NCBI RefSeq assembly: GCF_002246015.1
Contig: NZ_NOLJ01000001.1
Span: 431,495-478,629, forward strand
Reading direction: 5' to 3'
DNA: 47,135 nucleotides
Source of the DNA: Nostoc sp. 'Peltigera membranacea cyanobiont' 210A
GTDB taxonomy: Bacteria; Cyanobacteriota; Cyanobacteriia; Cyanobacteriales; Nostocaceae
Shown here: positions 6,834 to 16,470 of the stretch, one piece after another
Layout of the letters: every line of letters starts with the position of its first letter
Numbering within the stretch: the stretch's first letter is position 1
Notes under the pieces: generated by a model
Told to the model about the DNA's origin: nothing
Database searches by the model: none
What the model saw: the letters and a program-made list of their open reading frames with translations, nothing else
Translations under genes and position numbers: made by a program

Positions 6834-8579
6834 TCACTTAGGTCGATCGCTATTTCGTCTAAAGTTCTTTTCTACTGACGAAACGCTACCAATACCTTGA
6901 AGAATACCACGACCGATTAAACCTAAACCTCGACCAACTATTTGGGTAAGGATAAAAACTATACCGCTACCGAAAACAGCTAATAGTGATTTTAAACGCG
7001 GTGCGATCGCATCACTAAATTCTAGAAGCAATGTCACTATTAAAGGAATATTAGAAAATTTTACTAATTCCTGATTTCGAGGAGCATAAACTGAAGTATT
7101 GGCAATGCCACGAGGTGCAATTACAAATAGCTCATAGCGACTTTCAAAAACGGCTTTTGGCTCATTTATATAATTTTTTAATCTATATTTCCACGACAAA
7201 TCATTTCTAAACCGTTCAATTTCTCTTGTAGAAATCAATTGGCGTCCATAAAAGTTTTGCTTAATCTCTTCTACATCTGCTAAATAATTTAACAGTGGTT
7301 GAACTACTCCATTCGCTACCTGAATCAATAAGTTCTCTAAAAGCATCAATGCTTGGGACTTGGCTTCAGCGCTAACTACTGGATATGAGCTATTATCAAT
7401 GTTCAATTCTGTTTGAAATAAGAGATAAGAATACAACTCACAAAATAGCGGGATTTTTTGAAGAATCTCTCTTTGTACAACCTCTGTATTTCCTAGCAAT
7501 AACTTAACAATTTCTATGTTTCGATTAGCTACTTTTATCCGAGAAAACTTTCCAAAAAAGTCTATAATCGCTATTTGCCATAAATCACGTATTAAGGTAT
7601 TTTTTAGCTCATGTAATTGATCTATCTCTATTTGAGAAGCACGCAATTCATCTAACTGCTCGGACAATTTTTGTAGGATTAGATAAAGCAATTCACGTTT
7701 TTTATCTTCACGAAAGATATCAATTTCTAAAGGTATATCCGTGACATTTATTAAAGGAAATTGAAGCTTAGTAACGCAAGATGTAAACAAGGCAGATTGT
7801 AGGGTTCCCGGACTAAGTAAAGGTGATAGGGTTTGTCTTTGTTGAATGCTTAATGAAGGAGTCACAGGCGGCTCATCAGCAAGCGGAATCTGTTCCTCTT
7901 GCCTTTCTTGTGGTAAAAACAACAACCGATTTAGCAACCAACGAGCCGCTAGCAGTTCTCGCCGCTGTCCAGCTAGAATTGCTCGATCTAGTACTGGTAG
8001 TCCGGGAACTTGTAATTGTGCTGTTACTACGGCTAGGGTAGCATCAATGTTAGCAATTCCTGACAAACGTAAATTATTTCGCAGTTTAGAGAAGGGGAGT
8101 GAGGAGTTAGGAGTTAGGAGTGAGGAATTAGGAGTTATTATTGCTTCTCTGTCCTGGAACCAATAGGAACCACCATCTGCAACTTCTTGCATGGCGGCGA
8201 CTAACTCAGGAAGTGGTGTACCTTTGGGGCAGTAGCCATTTACACCAACAGATTTCGCAGCTAATAGCAGTCCTTGTTCTTGAATAGAACTGAGGAGCAG
8301 GATTGGTAGGTTGGGATATAAGCCTCTGAGTTGCCGACAGAATTGTAAACCTAGCTGTTGACTGGTGGTAGAGCGACCATTACCGAATTCTAAAACTACC
8401 AAATTTACTTGGTTAGGGTCTTTTTCAGCAATTTCTGCTAAAATCTGCAAGGCAACGGTCTCAGTTTCTACAACTGCGATCGCTTCTAAGTTAGGAATCG
8501 CTTCTAAAGCTACCCGTAATCCTAGACGAAAAATCGGGTCTTGGTCGATTAACAATAATTTTAAAGGGCGATCGCTCAT
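6834..8579 (-). CDS. Pseudo-receiver plus DUF3685 protein
   Basis: The N-terminal 125 residues have the receiver fold: KLLLIDQDPIFRLGL with an acidic residue at strand 1, and GYCPKG with the conserved Lys. At the phospho-acceptor position, however, the strand reads LVVLEFGNG, with Glu in place of Asp. The remaining 440 residues match the cyanobacterial DUF3685 region, ending with a hydrophobic segment (FGSGIVFILTQIVGRGLGLIG) that suggests membrane attachment. ATG 8579 was chosen because the receiver begins there; the frame is open to 8615. A heptamer repeat is inserted in frame after the receiver (8097-8140). The function of DUF3685 is unknown. Confidence 0.8.
   Translation of the reverse strand: MSDRPLKLLLIDQDPIFRLGLRVALEAIPNLEAIAVVETETVALQILAEIAEKDPNQVNLVVLEFGNGRSTTSQQLGLQFCRQLRGLYPNLPILLLSSIQEQGLLLAAKSVGVNGYCPKGTPLPELVAAMQEVADGGSYWFQDREAIITPNSSLLTPNSSLPFSKLRNNLRLSGIANIDATLAVVTAQLQVPGLPVLDRAILAGQRRELLAARWLLNRLLFLPQERQEEQIPLADEPPVTPSLSIQQRQTLSPLLSPGTLQSALFTSCVTKLQFPLINVTDIPLEIDIFREDKKRELLYLILQKLSEQLDELRASQIEIDQLHELKNTLIRDLWQIAIIDFFGKFSRIKVANRNIEIVKLLLGNTEVVQREILQKIPLFCELYSYLLFQTELNIDNSSYPVVSAEAKSQALMLLENLLIQVANGVVQPLLNYLADVEEIKQNFYGRQLISTREIERFRNDLSWKYRLKNYINEPKAVFESRYELFVIAPRGIANTSVYAPRNQELVKFSNIPLIVTLLLEFSDAIAPRLKSLLAVFGSGIVFILTQIVGRGLGLIGRGILQGIGSVSSVEKNFRRNSDRPK
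8097..8140 (-). repeat. In-frame heptamer repeat inside the DUF3685 gene
   Basis: GAGTTAGGAGTTAGGAGT-type units run on the plus strand. On the coding strand they are translated as ITPNSSLLTPNSSLPFS between the receiver and the DUF3685 region. The same unit fills non-coding gaps at 2240, 11778 and 29421. The frame is maintained. Confidence 0.8.
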
Positions 8580-8722
8580 AATCCACTCAATTAGATCGGC
8601 ACTGTTTTTTACCAATCAGAAAACAACTTTTATACAAAACTTTGTCTTCCCCATTGTCACCTGTTTTCGCAAACTGATAAATCGATCATAATTGCCATAA
8701 ACAGCTTTCACTGTGTGATTAA

Positions 8723-11713
8723 ATGAACCTGAGTATTCGGCACTGGTTGGCAGAACGCCATATCGCAATCAATCAAATCAGAGAGTTTTCTGAGGGGCAA
8801 TTGGCAGGTATTGCCTACCGTATTGTTCAGGATATGGAACTCAAAAGCCTCATGCCTTTTGATATCTGTACCTTGGTAGAGGTTTTAGAACTGCCCTTAA
8901 GTATTGTTTGGGAAGAAATCAGTGTCATTTCCCAGTTGACAGAAAAACTTTTGCGTAGCCTCAGCCAAAAAAAACCGTTAAAACGTAACGAAGGAACGTG
9001 GCTAGCGTTTCAAATTGCCTATCTCCAAGCTTTGCAGGCAATTTTAGAGCAGGAAGCAAGCTTACAAAAACCGTGGTTAGACCGGGCAATTATACCCATG
9101 CAACCACACATACTTAAAGAGGACGTGGGTAAACTCATCCTCCAAGATCCGCAACTACAAGGATTGCTGAAAACCCTCAGCCCAGGTAAATTGACTGATA
9201 CTCAAGCAGAACAAGCACTGTCTTCGGTTGCAGATTCATTACTGGTGCAACAAATAAATAACGCTGCTATCGCTTGGTTAGTTGCCAATGGTGCAGAGGA
9301 ACTGGAAGCGAAACTTCTAACACAGCGTTTAGTCAACTCACTACCTGGTGACATATTGGTAGTTGTCACCGAAAATGCTGCACCTTTAGCCCAACTGCAA
9401 AAATTTTTCCGTTTGGGGATTTCATTATCTCCCAGTTTCATCACCCCAGAAGTTAGTTCTACAGTTAGTGAAAAAATTGATTTGCACCGAGAACATTACC
9501 GTGCAAGTTTGATTAAAAACCTCAGTATCCCTTTGCTAATGGAATCCTTTGCTCTTAAGGATATCTATGTGTCACAAAAAGGCTTACCAATAGAGGAAAA
9601 TATTTCTGAGCAGGATAAAAAAGCTGTTAAACCAGTTGATTTAAAAACATGGGCACAGCAACAGTTAACTGATTTAGAAACGATCGCTGTCATTGAGTCA
9701 GAACCGGGTTATGGAAAAACTAGTTTTTGCCAACTTTGGGCAGCACAGGTAGCACAGGAATTGTACCCTACTTGGATGCCTATAGTAATTAGGTTGCGAG
9801 ATGTACAATACGGTAAAACTTTAATCGAAACCCTAAATTCTGCCTTTGGTGTCAATCTTTCAACTTGGTTAGAGCAAGAAAATCTCCCTTGTCTATTGCT
9901 GCTGGATGGTTTGGATGAATTGCCCCATTCTGCTCAGGGTATCAGGGCACAAGCAATTTTTATTCAGCAATTACTGAACTTTCAATCTCAGCACCGCCAC
10001 AAAATTGTGTTGACAAGTCGTTCAGCGACGTTACCAGAAATCGTCTCGGAACTACCGCTATTGTTGAGGCGAATCATTATTCAGCCATTGGACGGGGACG
10101 AACTCAAACAATGGTTTCAGCAGTGGGCAAAAGTGCAATCGTTACCCATTGCTCAACATTTATTTACATTGTTAAAGCAGGCAGGGTTATTTGCCAACCA
10201 ATTAAAGTTAAGAGAATTATCTGCCCTTATCCGTCAACCCCTAATGCTGCATTTATTGGGCATTTTGCACCGCGAGGGATTGCTAGATGAGGAACTATTG
10301 CAGTTAGCTGCTGATACCCAAAAGTCTTTTCTGTTATGGGAAATTCATCATCGCCTGAGTCGATGGTTGTTGGGTTATCCGCTAATTGGTGGGATCAAGA
10401 CGATGCTACTACGTTCAGGATCGGCTCATATCCACCGGACTCCAGAAGCGATCGCTAATTTACTCGCTAATCGTCATCCCCAAGATTTACTTGAGCAGAT
10501 GCAAGCGATCGCTCTCAAAATTTTACACTCACAGCGTCATCAAATTAATCTAGCTGGTGAATTTAATAGTTTACCAGCGTTTTATTTTAAAATTTGGGAT
10601 GTGAAAAGCGCAGCGAAAAGTAGTTTAATTGAGTTTTCGCATCTCAAGTTAGGAGAATCTCTTTGTGCAGATGCTATTGCTGCCCAACTTAAATTTCTGA
10701 CTCAATACCAAGATGAGGCTTATGGTACGCCCACTTTTGTACTTGATCCCAGTAGCGTGGCCCAGAATATTTATAATTTACTAGGTTACGGGATACTTAG
10801 CCAAGAAATTGAAGAACTGGCGATCGCCGGATTGCGTCGCCAGCAAAAACACAAATTTTCGTTTGAAGTTTTATTTCAACGTCTTTTATCTTTCTGGCGT
10901 GCTTACTGTCAAGGACGTTGGTTAGATGAGGGGATAGCCCACAACGCTTTGACTAATTTTCACGAACTGCAAAACCCTGTGAATGTTGAACAGGTGAATG
11001 CTGCGGTAGGACTGAATGTGTTTTTATTGCTTTGTGCTTGCTACCGAGAAACAAAAGTTCCATTTTGGCCTTGTGGGAATCCAGTCAATTTAACAGAATT
11101 CAACCCAGAGGTGCTGAGTGTGCTAATTGCTAGAACAACGGTTTTGCATAAAAGCGCTTTTGCAACCCGAATCAAGTCTTTGTCTGGACTCAATTTATCG
11201 GGAGCCTCTTTATCGCAAGTGATGTTAACTGGGGTGAGTCTTGAGCAAACAAACTTATCTAATGCGGAGTTAATGGGGGCGAATTTGGCTGGAGCCAATT
11301 TGCAACAGGCTAACCTCGCAGGCGCGAACTTACAAAACGCCAACCTGACAGGCGCAAACCTACAACAGGCAAATCTCACAGGCGCAAACCTGCAACAGGC
11401 AAACCTGATGGGGACAAATCTTAATTCTGCCGATCTCACCAACGCCTGCTTATTTGACGCTATCCTTGCGGCGACTGACAAAAAATTGGCCGCTGATAAT
11501 GGTGCTTTGTTCTCTAAAGAAATGTTTCAAAAACTGAAACATTTGCGATCGCAGCAACCCTTCTTAAACACCGTGAAAATCACGCCAAACACAAACGTCA
11601 ATTGGAGCAAAACCCCTGCGATCGGACTAATTGAAAGCTGTGAAGGCGCAATTTTGTCAGCAGATTTATATGATGATGATGATGCCGATGATGAGACAGT
11701 TTTTGGTAATTAA
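8723..11713 (+). CDS. NACHT NTPase with C-terminal pentapeptide repeats (STAND class)
   Basis: NACHT proteins are signal-transduction ATPases that oligomerise on a trigger; bacterial ones include antiphage effectors. In this 996-residue protein the Walker A motif EPGYGKTS is at 327-334 and the Walker B/acidic cluster LLLDGLDEL around 393-400, followed by TSRS (sensor) about 40 residues later. The N-terminal 300 residues are helical and not recognised. From about 820 to 912 there are tandem pentapeptide repeats (AxLxx: [19 protein letters not shown]...), which form a right-handed beta-helix and are the likely sensing or docking part. The tail is acidic (DDDDADDE). No partner gene is adjacent. 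A role in defence or in developmental signalling is possible; neither is shown. Confidence 0.85.
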   Translation: MNLSIRHWLAERHIAINQIREFSEGQLAGIAYRIVQDMELKSLMPFDICTLVEVLELPLSIVWEEISVISQLTEKLLRSLSQKKPLKRNEGTWLAFQIAYLQALQAILEQEASLQKPWLDRAIIPMQPHILKEDVGKLILQDPQLQGLLKTLSPGKLTDTQAEQALSSVADSLLVQQINNAAIAWLVANGAEELEAKLLTQRLVNSLPGDILVVVTENAAPLAQLQKFFRLGISLSPSFITPEVSSTVSEKIDLHREHYRASLIKNLSIPLLMESFALKDIYVSQKGLPIEENISEQDKKAVKPVDLKTWAQQQLTDLETIAVIESEPGYGKTSFCQLWAAQVAQELYPTWMPIVIRLRDVQYGKTLIETLNSAFGVNLSTWLEQENLPCLLLLDGLDELPHSAQGIRAQAIFIQQLLNFQSQHRHKIVLTSRSATLPEIVSELPLLLRRIIIQPLDGDELKQWFQQWAKVQSLPIAQHLFTLLKQAGLFANQLKLRELSALIRQPLMLHLLGILHREGLLDEELLQLAADTQKSFLLWEIHHRLSRWLLGYPLIGGIKTMLLRSGSAHIHRTPEAIANLLANRHPQDLLEQMQAIALKILHSQRHQINLAGEFNSLPAFYFKIWDVKSAAKSSLIEFSHLKLGESLCADAIAAQLKFLTQYQDEAYGTPTFVLDPSSVAQNIYNLLGYGILSQEIEELAIAGLRRQQKHKFSFEVLFQRLLSFWRAYCQGRWLDEGIAHNALTNFHELQNPVNVEQVNAAVGLNVFLLLCACYRETKVPFWPCGNPVNLTEFNPEVLSVLIARTTVLHKSAFATRIKSLSGLNLSGASLSQVMLTGVSLEQTNLSNAELMGANLAGANLQQANLAGANLQNANLTGANLQQANLTGANLQQANLMGTNLNSADLTNACLFDAILAATDKKLAADNGALFSKEMFQKLKHLRSQQPFLNTVKITPNTNVNWSKTPAIGLIESCEGAILSADLYDDDDADDETVFGN

Positions 11714-11737
11714 TTCGATTGGGCATTAGGAGTGCTG

Positions 11738-11822
11738 AGTGCTGTTAGCGGATAGCTAAGGTTTAGCCCGTGCTGAGTTAGGAGTTAAGAGTTAGGAGTT
11801 AGGAGTTAGGAGTTAGGAGTTT
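11738..11822. repeat. Heptamer array with an inserted 25-bp small dispersed repeat
   Basis: GAGTGCTGAGTGCTG is interrupted at 11745-11769 by a 25-bp segment (TTAGCGGATAGC...GTTTAGCCC) flanked by the direct repeat GTGCTG (11739-11744 and 11770-11775). TTAGGAG units follow to 11820. This matches the nested organisation of small dispersed repeats in heptamer arrays reported from Nostoc genomes. Confidence 0.75.
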
Positions 11823-11869
11823 TGTTTATCTCCTTGTCCCCTCATCTCTCTCATCTCCCTCATCTCCGC

Positions 11870-11957
11870 GCTCCCCTGCTCCCTGCTCCCTGCTCCCTGC
11901 TCCCTGCTCCCCTGCTCCCTGCTCCCTGCTCCCTGCTCCCTGCTCCCTGCTCCCCTG
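11870..11957. repeat. CTGCTCC heptamer array
   Basis: About twelve tandem CTGCTCC units with a few eight-base variants (CCTGCTCC). The array ends five bases before the stop codon of the downstream minus-strand regulator gene. Confidence 0.9.
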
Positions 11958-11961
11958 CCCC

Positions 11962-12408
11962 CTAACCCTCCTGCGGATTGCGGTAGCCAAAAAAGTTAAT
12001 ACTGTAGTCAGTAATCCGCACTCCTGTTTCTTCTTCAATTTTGCGGATCAAATCTTCTGGTAGTTCCACATGAACATCAAGAATTTGATTTGTATCCACA
12101 CAGTTTATATGACTGTGAGAGTCACTGATATTGCCGTACAAACGCCCATCACAGCGTTCAATACACTCAATGATGCCTTGACTGGATAATGCTTCTAAAT
12201 TTTGATAAACAGAGGTATGACCGATCTCTTTGCCTTGGTGGTTCAAGCGATCGTAAATCTCTCTTGCAGCAAGATGTTCATTTGCTTGCCAAAGTAATTC
12301 CAGAATAAAGCGACGCTGACGACTGACGCGCATACCCAGGATTTGACAGCGCTCAAGTGCATCTTCTAAGGAACGAATTGGTCTTGTAGTAATTGTTTGT
12401 TTTTGCAT
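11962..12408 (-). CDS. furC: Fur-family regulator of the PerR/FurC type
   Basis: Fur proteins are metal-dependent repressors. The 148-residue chain starting MQKQTITT has the winged helix with the recognition segment IGHTSVYQNLEALSSQGII and the dimerisation segment DSHSHINCVDTNQILDVHVELP. It lacks the paired CxxC structural-zinc motifs of Fur and Zur, and of the three Anabaena Fur paralogues it best fits FurC, the PerR-like peroxide sensor; that assignment is from memory of the family. The ATG at 12408 is preferred because it begins the conserved region; the frame extends to 12444. The CTGCTCC array abuts its 3' end. Confidence 0.75.
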   Translation of the reverse strand: MQKQTITTRPIRSLEDALERCQILGMRVSRQRRFILELLWQANEHLAAREIYDRLNHQGKEIGHTSVYQNLEALSSQGIIECIERCDGRLYGNISDSHSHINCVDTNQILDVHVELPEDLIRKIEEETGVRITDYSINFFGYRNPQEG

Positions 12409-13071
12409 ATTACAGCTTGTTAACTGTTGAGGGAATTTTCCCATCTAAATGTTTATTGGTTATTTAATATATGCAATGATATTGCACACCGCTGTTTTAC
12501 CTGCACTTATGTTTTGGCTTTTGATGCTGTGGAAGTCACAGGTGGCGATAATGATTTTTTTTTGCTTGTTGACGGCTACTATGTCAGACCTTAATCTAAA
12601 ACAAACTCATTACAACTTTAACTTAAAATTGCTGTAAATGTCCACCTTGGGGCAGGCATTGCCTTACCCAAGTAGGCTAATTCTAATGGCGTACCATATT
12701 AATCGTGTAGTATTTATTTAGCTAAAGGCGAGTAATTATAGCAACGATAAAAGTAACATTTAACTTGAGTAAAAATCGGTGAAGTGAGTAGCCATAGCCA
12801 GTGGCTCATATCAGGGCTAGTAACTGGATGTATATTTGTTATAACTAGCGAAAATTAAGTAAAAGTATCAAATAAATTTAAGCAGTTCAGACTTGTGTCT
12901 AAACCTTGTATAGGTTGACGAAATTATCAGCAAAAAAGTATCAGTAAATACTAATTGATTTGTGAAGAAAACTTTGTCCTATTAAAAGTCAATGTAGCGT
13001 CAATCCCTGAAAGCTGCTACTGTATATTCTCGATCCTACAGTTGAGCATCAAGAAAGTGGCTGCTGAATCA
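12409..13071. other. Divergent intergenic region
   Basis: This 660-bp region separates the Fur-type regulator (minus) from the CRR6 gene (plus) and must carry both promoters. A 62-codon hydrophobic frame at 12449-12637 has no ribosome site and is not believed. No clear Fur box or hairpin with a T-tract was found. Confidence 0.5.
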
Positions 13072-13542
13072 ATGACAATTGCGATCGCACTCAATAATGA
13101 CTTCATTAACAATCTGGATTTGTCGCCTGCGTCAACGGTGATTGAAAAACTGCTGCAAGATGGGGTTATATCCTATGAACAGCAGCTACGCTTTGATATC
13201 AATTACAATCTCGAACCTGGCGATCCACGGGAACTCTCAGAAATTCCAGAGGTGCGCCTGTGGTTTGTGCGCCTAGATGCTAAATACCCCTGGTTGCCAT
13301 TTTTACTAGATTGGAAAGCTGGAGAATTTGCTCGTTATGCCGCCATGCTTGTACCACACCAGTTTAGTTCCCAAGAAGGTATTCAGTACAATCCTGAAGC
13401 CTTAGAGATATTTTTGATGCATAAAATCTTTATCTTAGGCGATTGGCTCAAACAACAAGACATCCCCAGCCTCTCGCGCCTAAAGTCCATGGCCCAAATG
13501 CTGGGTTATGAATTAGATGATGCTTTTTTTGGGATATTTTAA
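13072..13542 (+). CDS. crr6: CRR6-like NDH-1 assembly factor
   Basis: CRR6 helps mature the NdhI subunit of the photosynthetic NDH-1 complex in chloroplasts and cyanobacteria. The 156 residues carry its distinctive block EPGDPRELSEIPEVRLWFVRLDAKYPWLPFLLDWKAGEFARYAAML (given here only as key residues around EPGDPRE, RLWF, YPWLP and ARYAAML) and the C-terminal GYELDDAFFGIF. Start ATG 13072 (MTIAIALNN) is where the conserved part begins; the upstream in-frame part to 12955 has no ribosome site. The protein is soluble and has no recognised enzymatic motif. Confidence 0.85.
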   Translation: MTIAIALNNDFINNLDLSPASTVIEKLLQDGVISYEQQLRFDINYNLEPGDPRELSEIPEVRLWFVRLDAKYPWLPFLLDWKAGEFARYAAMLVPHQFSSQEGIQYNPEALEIFLMHKIFILGDWLKQQDIPSLSRLKSMAQMLGYELDDAFFGIF

Positions 13543-13760
13543 CAAGAAAGAATTCAGGAGTCAGGAGCCAGAATTCAGTATGAATTCTGAACTAAAAAGC
13601 GGACTTCGGCATGATAGCTCAGTCGAACACTAAATCAATGGCATTTATTGCACCCCCATAAAATCATAGATTTTATGGTCAACTTTCGTAATAGCGGGTC
13701 TGAATCTCCCACTTTCTGATTCTGACTTCTGAATTCTGACTTCTTCAAAAAGTTACTGGT

Positions 13761-14720
13761 TTAGCCACCCCAAATTTTCTCTAAAACTGCGTTTGGTGAA
13801 ATATCCGCCGTTTTTCCCGTGAGGGATTCAATAGCCAGGAATTTATCGTTTTTCGGCAACAACTTAGCCGGATCGCTGGGGCCCAAGATGGCAATGGTAT
13901 AGGTTTGGACTGCAACACTCAGTTGTAGTGCCGCGCTATCAGTAGATAACATCAAATTTGCCCCGGCAATTATGGCAGTTAACTTACCAATATCATCTGG
14001 GGCAGTCACCTTGATATCTGGAGAAGACTCCAGAAGCGATCGCACAAACTGCTCATCATCAACACCCTTAATAACAACCACAGGTAAATCCGGCTGTTTT
14101 TGTTGGAAGGCTTGAATAATTTGCTGCCAATTTTCGACAGGGTAGATTTTATCTAGTTCTTTAGCCTGGGATAACTGGCCAGAACCGCCATGAATCAAGA
14201 TATAGCCTGTTTCATGAACCCCTAAACGTTTTTGTTCCTTTTGTGCCCACTCAATATCTGGTTTTGGCACATTTACTGCTAACTCTGGGACAGGGCTATT
14301 TATTTCCAACGGTTGCAGCAAATCGTGGTATAGTGCCGCCGCATATTGGGATGCTTTAAATGGCACAGCATGGGTTAGAAAACCCGATCCTTTGCCTTGG
14401 TAGCCAATACGTATAGGAATTCCCGTCAACCAGAGTAAAAGACCAAGCAACCAATTTTGCTTAACAGTAATGACAACATCGTATTCGCGATCGCGAATTG
14501 TCCCCACTAAATTACCCCAATCTGCCAGACTGTTACGGTCATTAAAATCAAAGTTCAGCACCTCGTGAACTGACTTGCTCACTCGGTAGGCAGCCTTTGA
14601 CCGGGGTTCAACAAAGACATCTATCTGAGCGTTAGGGTAATGGCGCTTCAGGTCATCTAGAGTCGGAAAGAAGAGAACTTGGTCGCCAATTCCGCCAGGT
14701 ACAAGGGCTACTACTCGCAT
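13761..14720 (-). CDS. Glycosyltransferase family 9 (heptosyltransferase-like)
   Basis: GT9 enzymes add sugars to lipopolysaccharide core or other surface glycans. The N-terminus MRVVALVPGGIGDQVLFFPTL is the GT9 acceptor-domain signature. ILIHGGSGQ and LMLSTDSAALQLSVAVQTYTIAILGPSDP are the donor-domain motifs near the C-terminus. The 319 residues are a full-length two-domain GT-B enzyme. The sugar and acceptor cannot be told from sequence; most cyanobacteria lack heptose, so a different sugar is likely. It is divergent from ispD with about 70 bp between the starts. Confidence 0.85.
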   Translation of the reverse strand: MRVVALVPGGIGDQVLFFPTLDDLKRHYPNAQIDVFVEPRSKAAYRVSKSVHEVLNFDFNDRNSLADWGNLVGTIRDREYDVVITVKQNWLLGLLLWLTGIPIRIGYQGKGSGFLTHAVPFKASQYAAALYHDLLQPLEINSPVPELAVNVPKPDIEWAQKEQKRLGVHETGYILIHGGSGQLSQAKELDKIYPVENWQQIIQAFQQKQPDLPVVVIKGVDDEQFVRSLLESSPDIKVTAPDDIGKLTAIIAGANLMLSTDSAALQLSVAVQTYTIAILGPSDPAKLLPKNDKFLAIESLTGKTADISPNAVLEKIWGG

Positions 14721-14789
14721 AATATTTATTGACGCTTACTCGCTCCCTATTTTAGGGGAAAATATATAGCTTAAAGATTGAGGAATTCT

Positions 14790-15479
14790 GTGTATTTACT
14801 AATTCCAGCTGCGGGAATCGGAAAAAGAATGGGGAGTAACCGCAATAAACTCCTGCTAGTCGTGCGATCGCAACCAATTATTGCTTGGACTTTATTAGCC
14901 GCAGAAGCCGCCAGTACAATCAGTTGGATCGGGATTATTTCTCAGTCTAGCGATTGGCCAGAGTTCAATGCAATTCTCGCCGATCTGAAGCTGACTAAAC
15001 CAGTTGAATTGATTCAAGGTGGCTCCACCCGCCAAGAATCTGTTTACAATGGTTTGCAATCTCTGCCAGTAGCCGCAGAACAAGTGTTGATTCACGATGG
15101 TGCTAGATGCCTGGCCACACCAGATTTATTTAACTCTTGTGCCGAGGCCATTCGCCACTGTCCCGGTTTAATTGCTGGTGTACCCGTCAAAGACACCATC
15201 AAAGTTGTTGATGAACAAGGCATAATTCAAGATACACCCGACAGACGACAACTATGGGCGGCACAAACCCCCCAAGGATTTGATGTCAAGTTGTTGAAAC
15301 AGTGCCATGCTGAAGGAGTCCGTCAAGGTTGGGAAGTAACTGACGACGCCGCCTTATTTGAAAAGTGCGGCATCGAAGTCCGAATTGTCGAGGGAGAGGA
15401 AACAAATTTAAAAGTGACCACTCCACAAGATTTAGCGATCGCAGAATTTATTCTCACAAGTAGAGGGATTGGGGATTAG
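14790..15479 (+). CDS. ispD: 2-C-methyl-D-erythritol 4-phosphate cytidylyltransferase
   Basis: IspD couples MEP with CTP in the third step of the MEP isoprenoid pathway. The N-terminal nucleotide loop LLIPAAGIGKRMGSNRNK is intact, as are RQESVYNGL, VLIHDGARCL, AGVPVKDTIK and QTPQGFD, and EGEETNLKVTTPQDL near the end. GTG 14790 is preferred: AGGA at 14781-14784 lies five bases upstream. A TTG at 14778 would start four codons earlier without a site. The product is 229 residues, the normal length. IspG of the same pathway is encoded at 21407, not linked. Confidence 0.95.
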   Translation: MYLLIPAAGIGKRMGSNRNKLLLVVRSQPIIAWTLLAAEAASTISWIGIISQSSDWPEFNAILADLKLTKPVELIQGGSTRQESVYNGLQSLPVAAEQVLIHDGARCLATPDLFNSCAEAIRHCPGLIAGVPVKDTIKVVDEQGIIQDTPDRRQLWAAQTPQGFDVKLLKQCHAEGVRQGWEVTDDAALFEKCGIEVRIVEGEETNLKVTTPQDLAIAEFILTSRGIGD

Positions 15480-15756
15480 GGACTGGGGAGCAGGGGAGGC
15501 AGGGGAGGCAGGGGAGGACAAAGTGATTTGAGTGAGAACTTGCAACAAATCTTTCCCCTTGTCTCCAAGTCCCCAGTCCCCAATCCCTAATCCCAAGTCC
15601 CCAGTCCCCAATTTGAAAGTTTCAAACAATACTTTGACAATTTACGATATAATGCCACACACTTGTTGATTGTTAGTTGTCATGTACTAATGACCAATAC
15701 TTCGACTACGCTCAGTACAAGTGACTAATAACCAATGACTAACGACTAATGACTAA
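15480..15756. repeat. Heptamer arrays with a nested 22-bp small repeat
   Basis: GGGATTG/GGGACTG and GGGGAGGCA units (15465-15520) face an inverse run of CCCCAGT/CCCCAAT/CCCTAAT units (15560-15612). A second array of TGACCAAT/TGACTAA units fills 15688-15756 and is interrupted at 15700-15721 by a 22-bp segment (CTTCGACTACGCTCAGTACA then AG), a sequence type found as a free dispersed repeat in Nostoc genomes. No gene is present. Confidence 0.8.
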
Positions 15757-16299
15757 ATGATTACAGCCACAGCGACGAAGATAGAAGCAATTCTCTATTT
15801 AAAGGGTAAACCCTTGTCGCTCGGCGAAATCGCCGAGTATGCCGCGTGCGATCGCGCCACTGTCAAAGAAGGCATAATTGAACTCATGGACAATTATGCT
15901 CACCGAGATAGCGCCCTAGAGGTAATAGAAACCCCAGATGGTTATAGTTTGCAACTCCGGTCTGACTTTCACGATTTAGTGCAAACGATGATACCAGTGG
16001 AATTGGGTGTAGGTGCATTACGGACTTTAGCTGCGATCGCTCTTAATAGTCCCATACTTCAGAGCGACCTGATTAACCTGCGCGGTTCGGGAGTATATCA
16101 ACACGTTCCAGAACTCGTCGAACTTGGTTTCATCCGCAAGCGCCGAGACAGCGATTCTCGCTCCTACTCACTCCAAGTAACCCCAAAATTTCATCAATAT
16201 TTCCAAATAGAACAACTCCCGCAAATACTTTCTACCAGTCAGAAGGAAGAACAATTAGAACTAGAACTAGAACTAAAGGCAGTGGCGAGTGGGGAGTAA
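15757..16299 (+). CDS. scpB: Segregation and condensation protein ScpB
   Basis: ScpB is a winged-helix partner of ScpA and SMC in chromosome segregation. The 180 residues show two tandem winged-helix domains: KIEAILYLKGKPLSLGEIAEYA at the start and ALRTLAAIALNSPILQSDLINLRGS followed by ELGFIRKRRDSDSR in the middle. The length is normal for the family. The Glu/Leu-rich tail (EEQLELELELKA) is weakly conserved. Start ATG 15757 lies at the end of a heptamer array with no good Shine-Dalgarno sequence. No scpA is nearby. Confidence 0.9.
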   Translation: MITATATKIEAILYLKGKPLSLGEIAEYAACDRATVKEGIIELMDNYAHRDSALEVIETPDGYSLQLRSDFHDLVQTMIPVELGVGALRTLAAIALNSPILQSDLINLRGSGVYQHVPELVELGFIRKRRDSDSRSYSLQVTPKFHQYFQIEQLPQILSTSQKEEQLELELELKAVASGE

Positions 16300-16470
16300 A
16301 GAAGGGAATAGGGTACAGGTTACAGCGTGCAGATTATTCCCTATAACCTGTCATCTGTCATCTCTCCCTTAATCACACTCCCTTCCTCTAGACTTATACC
16401 CGTGGTGAATGCGCTAGCCTTGTACTATGGTTTAGAGTAGAGTTAGCAATTAAGCTAAATAAAACTGCCA

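Noticed and set aside
11041..11481. 146-codon minus-strand frame rich in [12 protein letters not shown] repeats
   Set aside because: It is the antisense of the pentapeptide-repeat region of the NACHT gene; its regularity is inherited from that repeat.
11870..11957. CTGCTCC tandem repeat as a CRISPR or coding repeat
   Set aside because: Heptamer array without spacers, not maintained in any frame.
12449..12637. 62-codon hydrophobic frame upstream of the Fur-type gene
   Set aside because: No Shine-Dalgarno sequence, AT-rich promoter region, no recognisable family.
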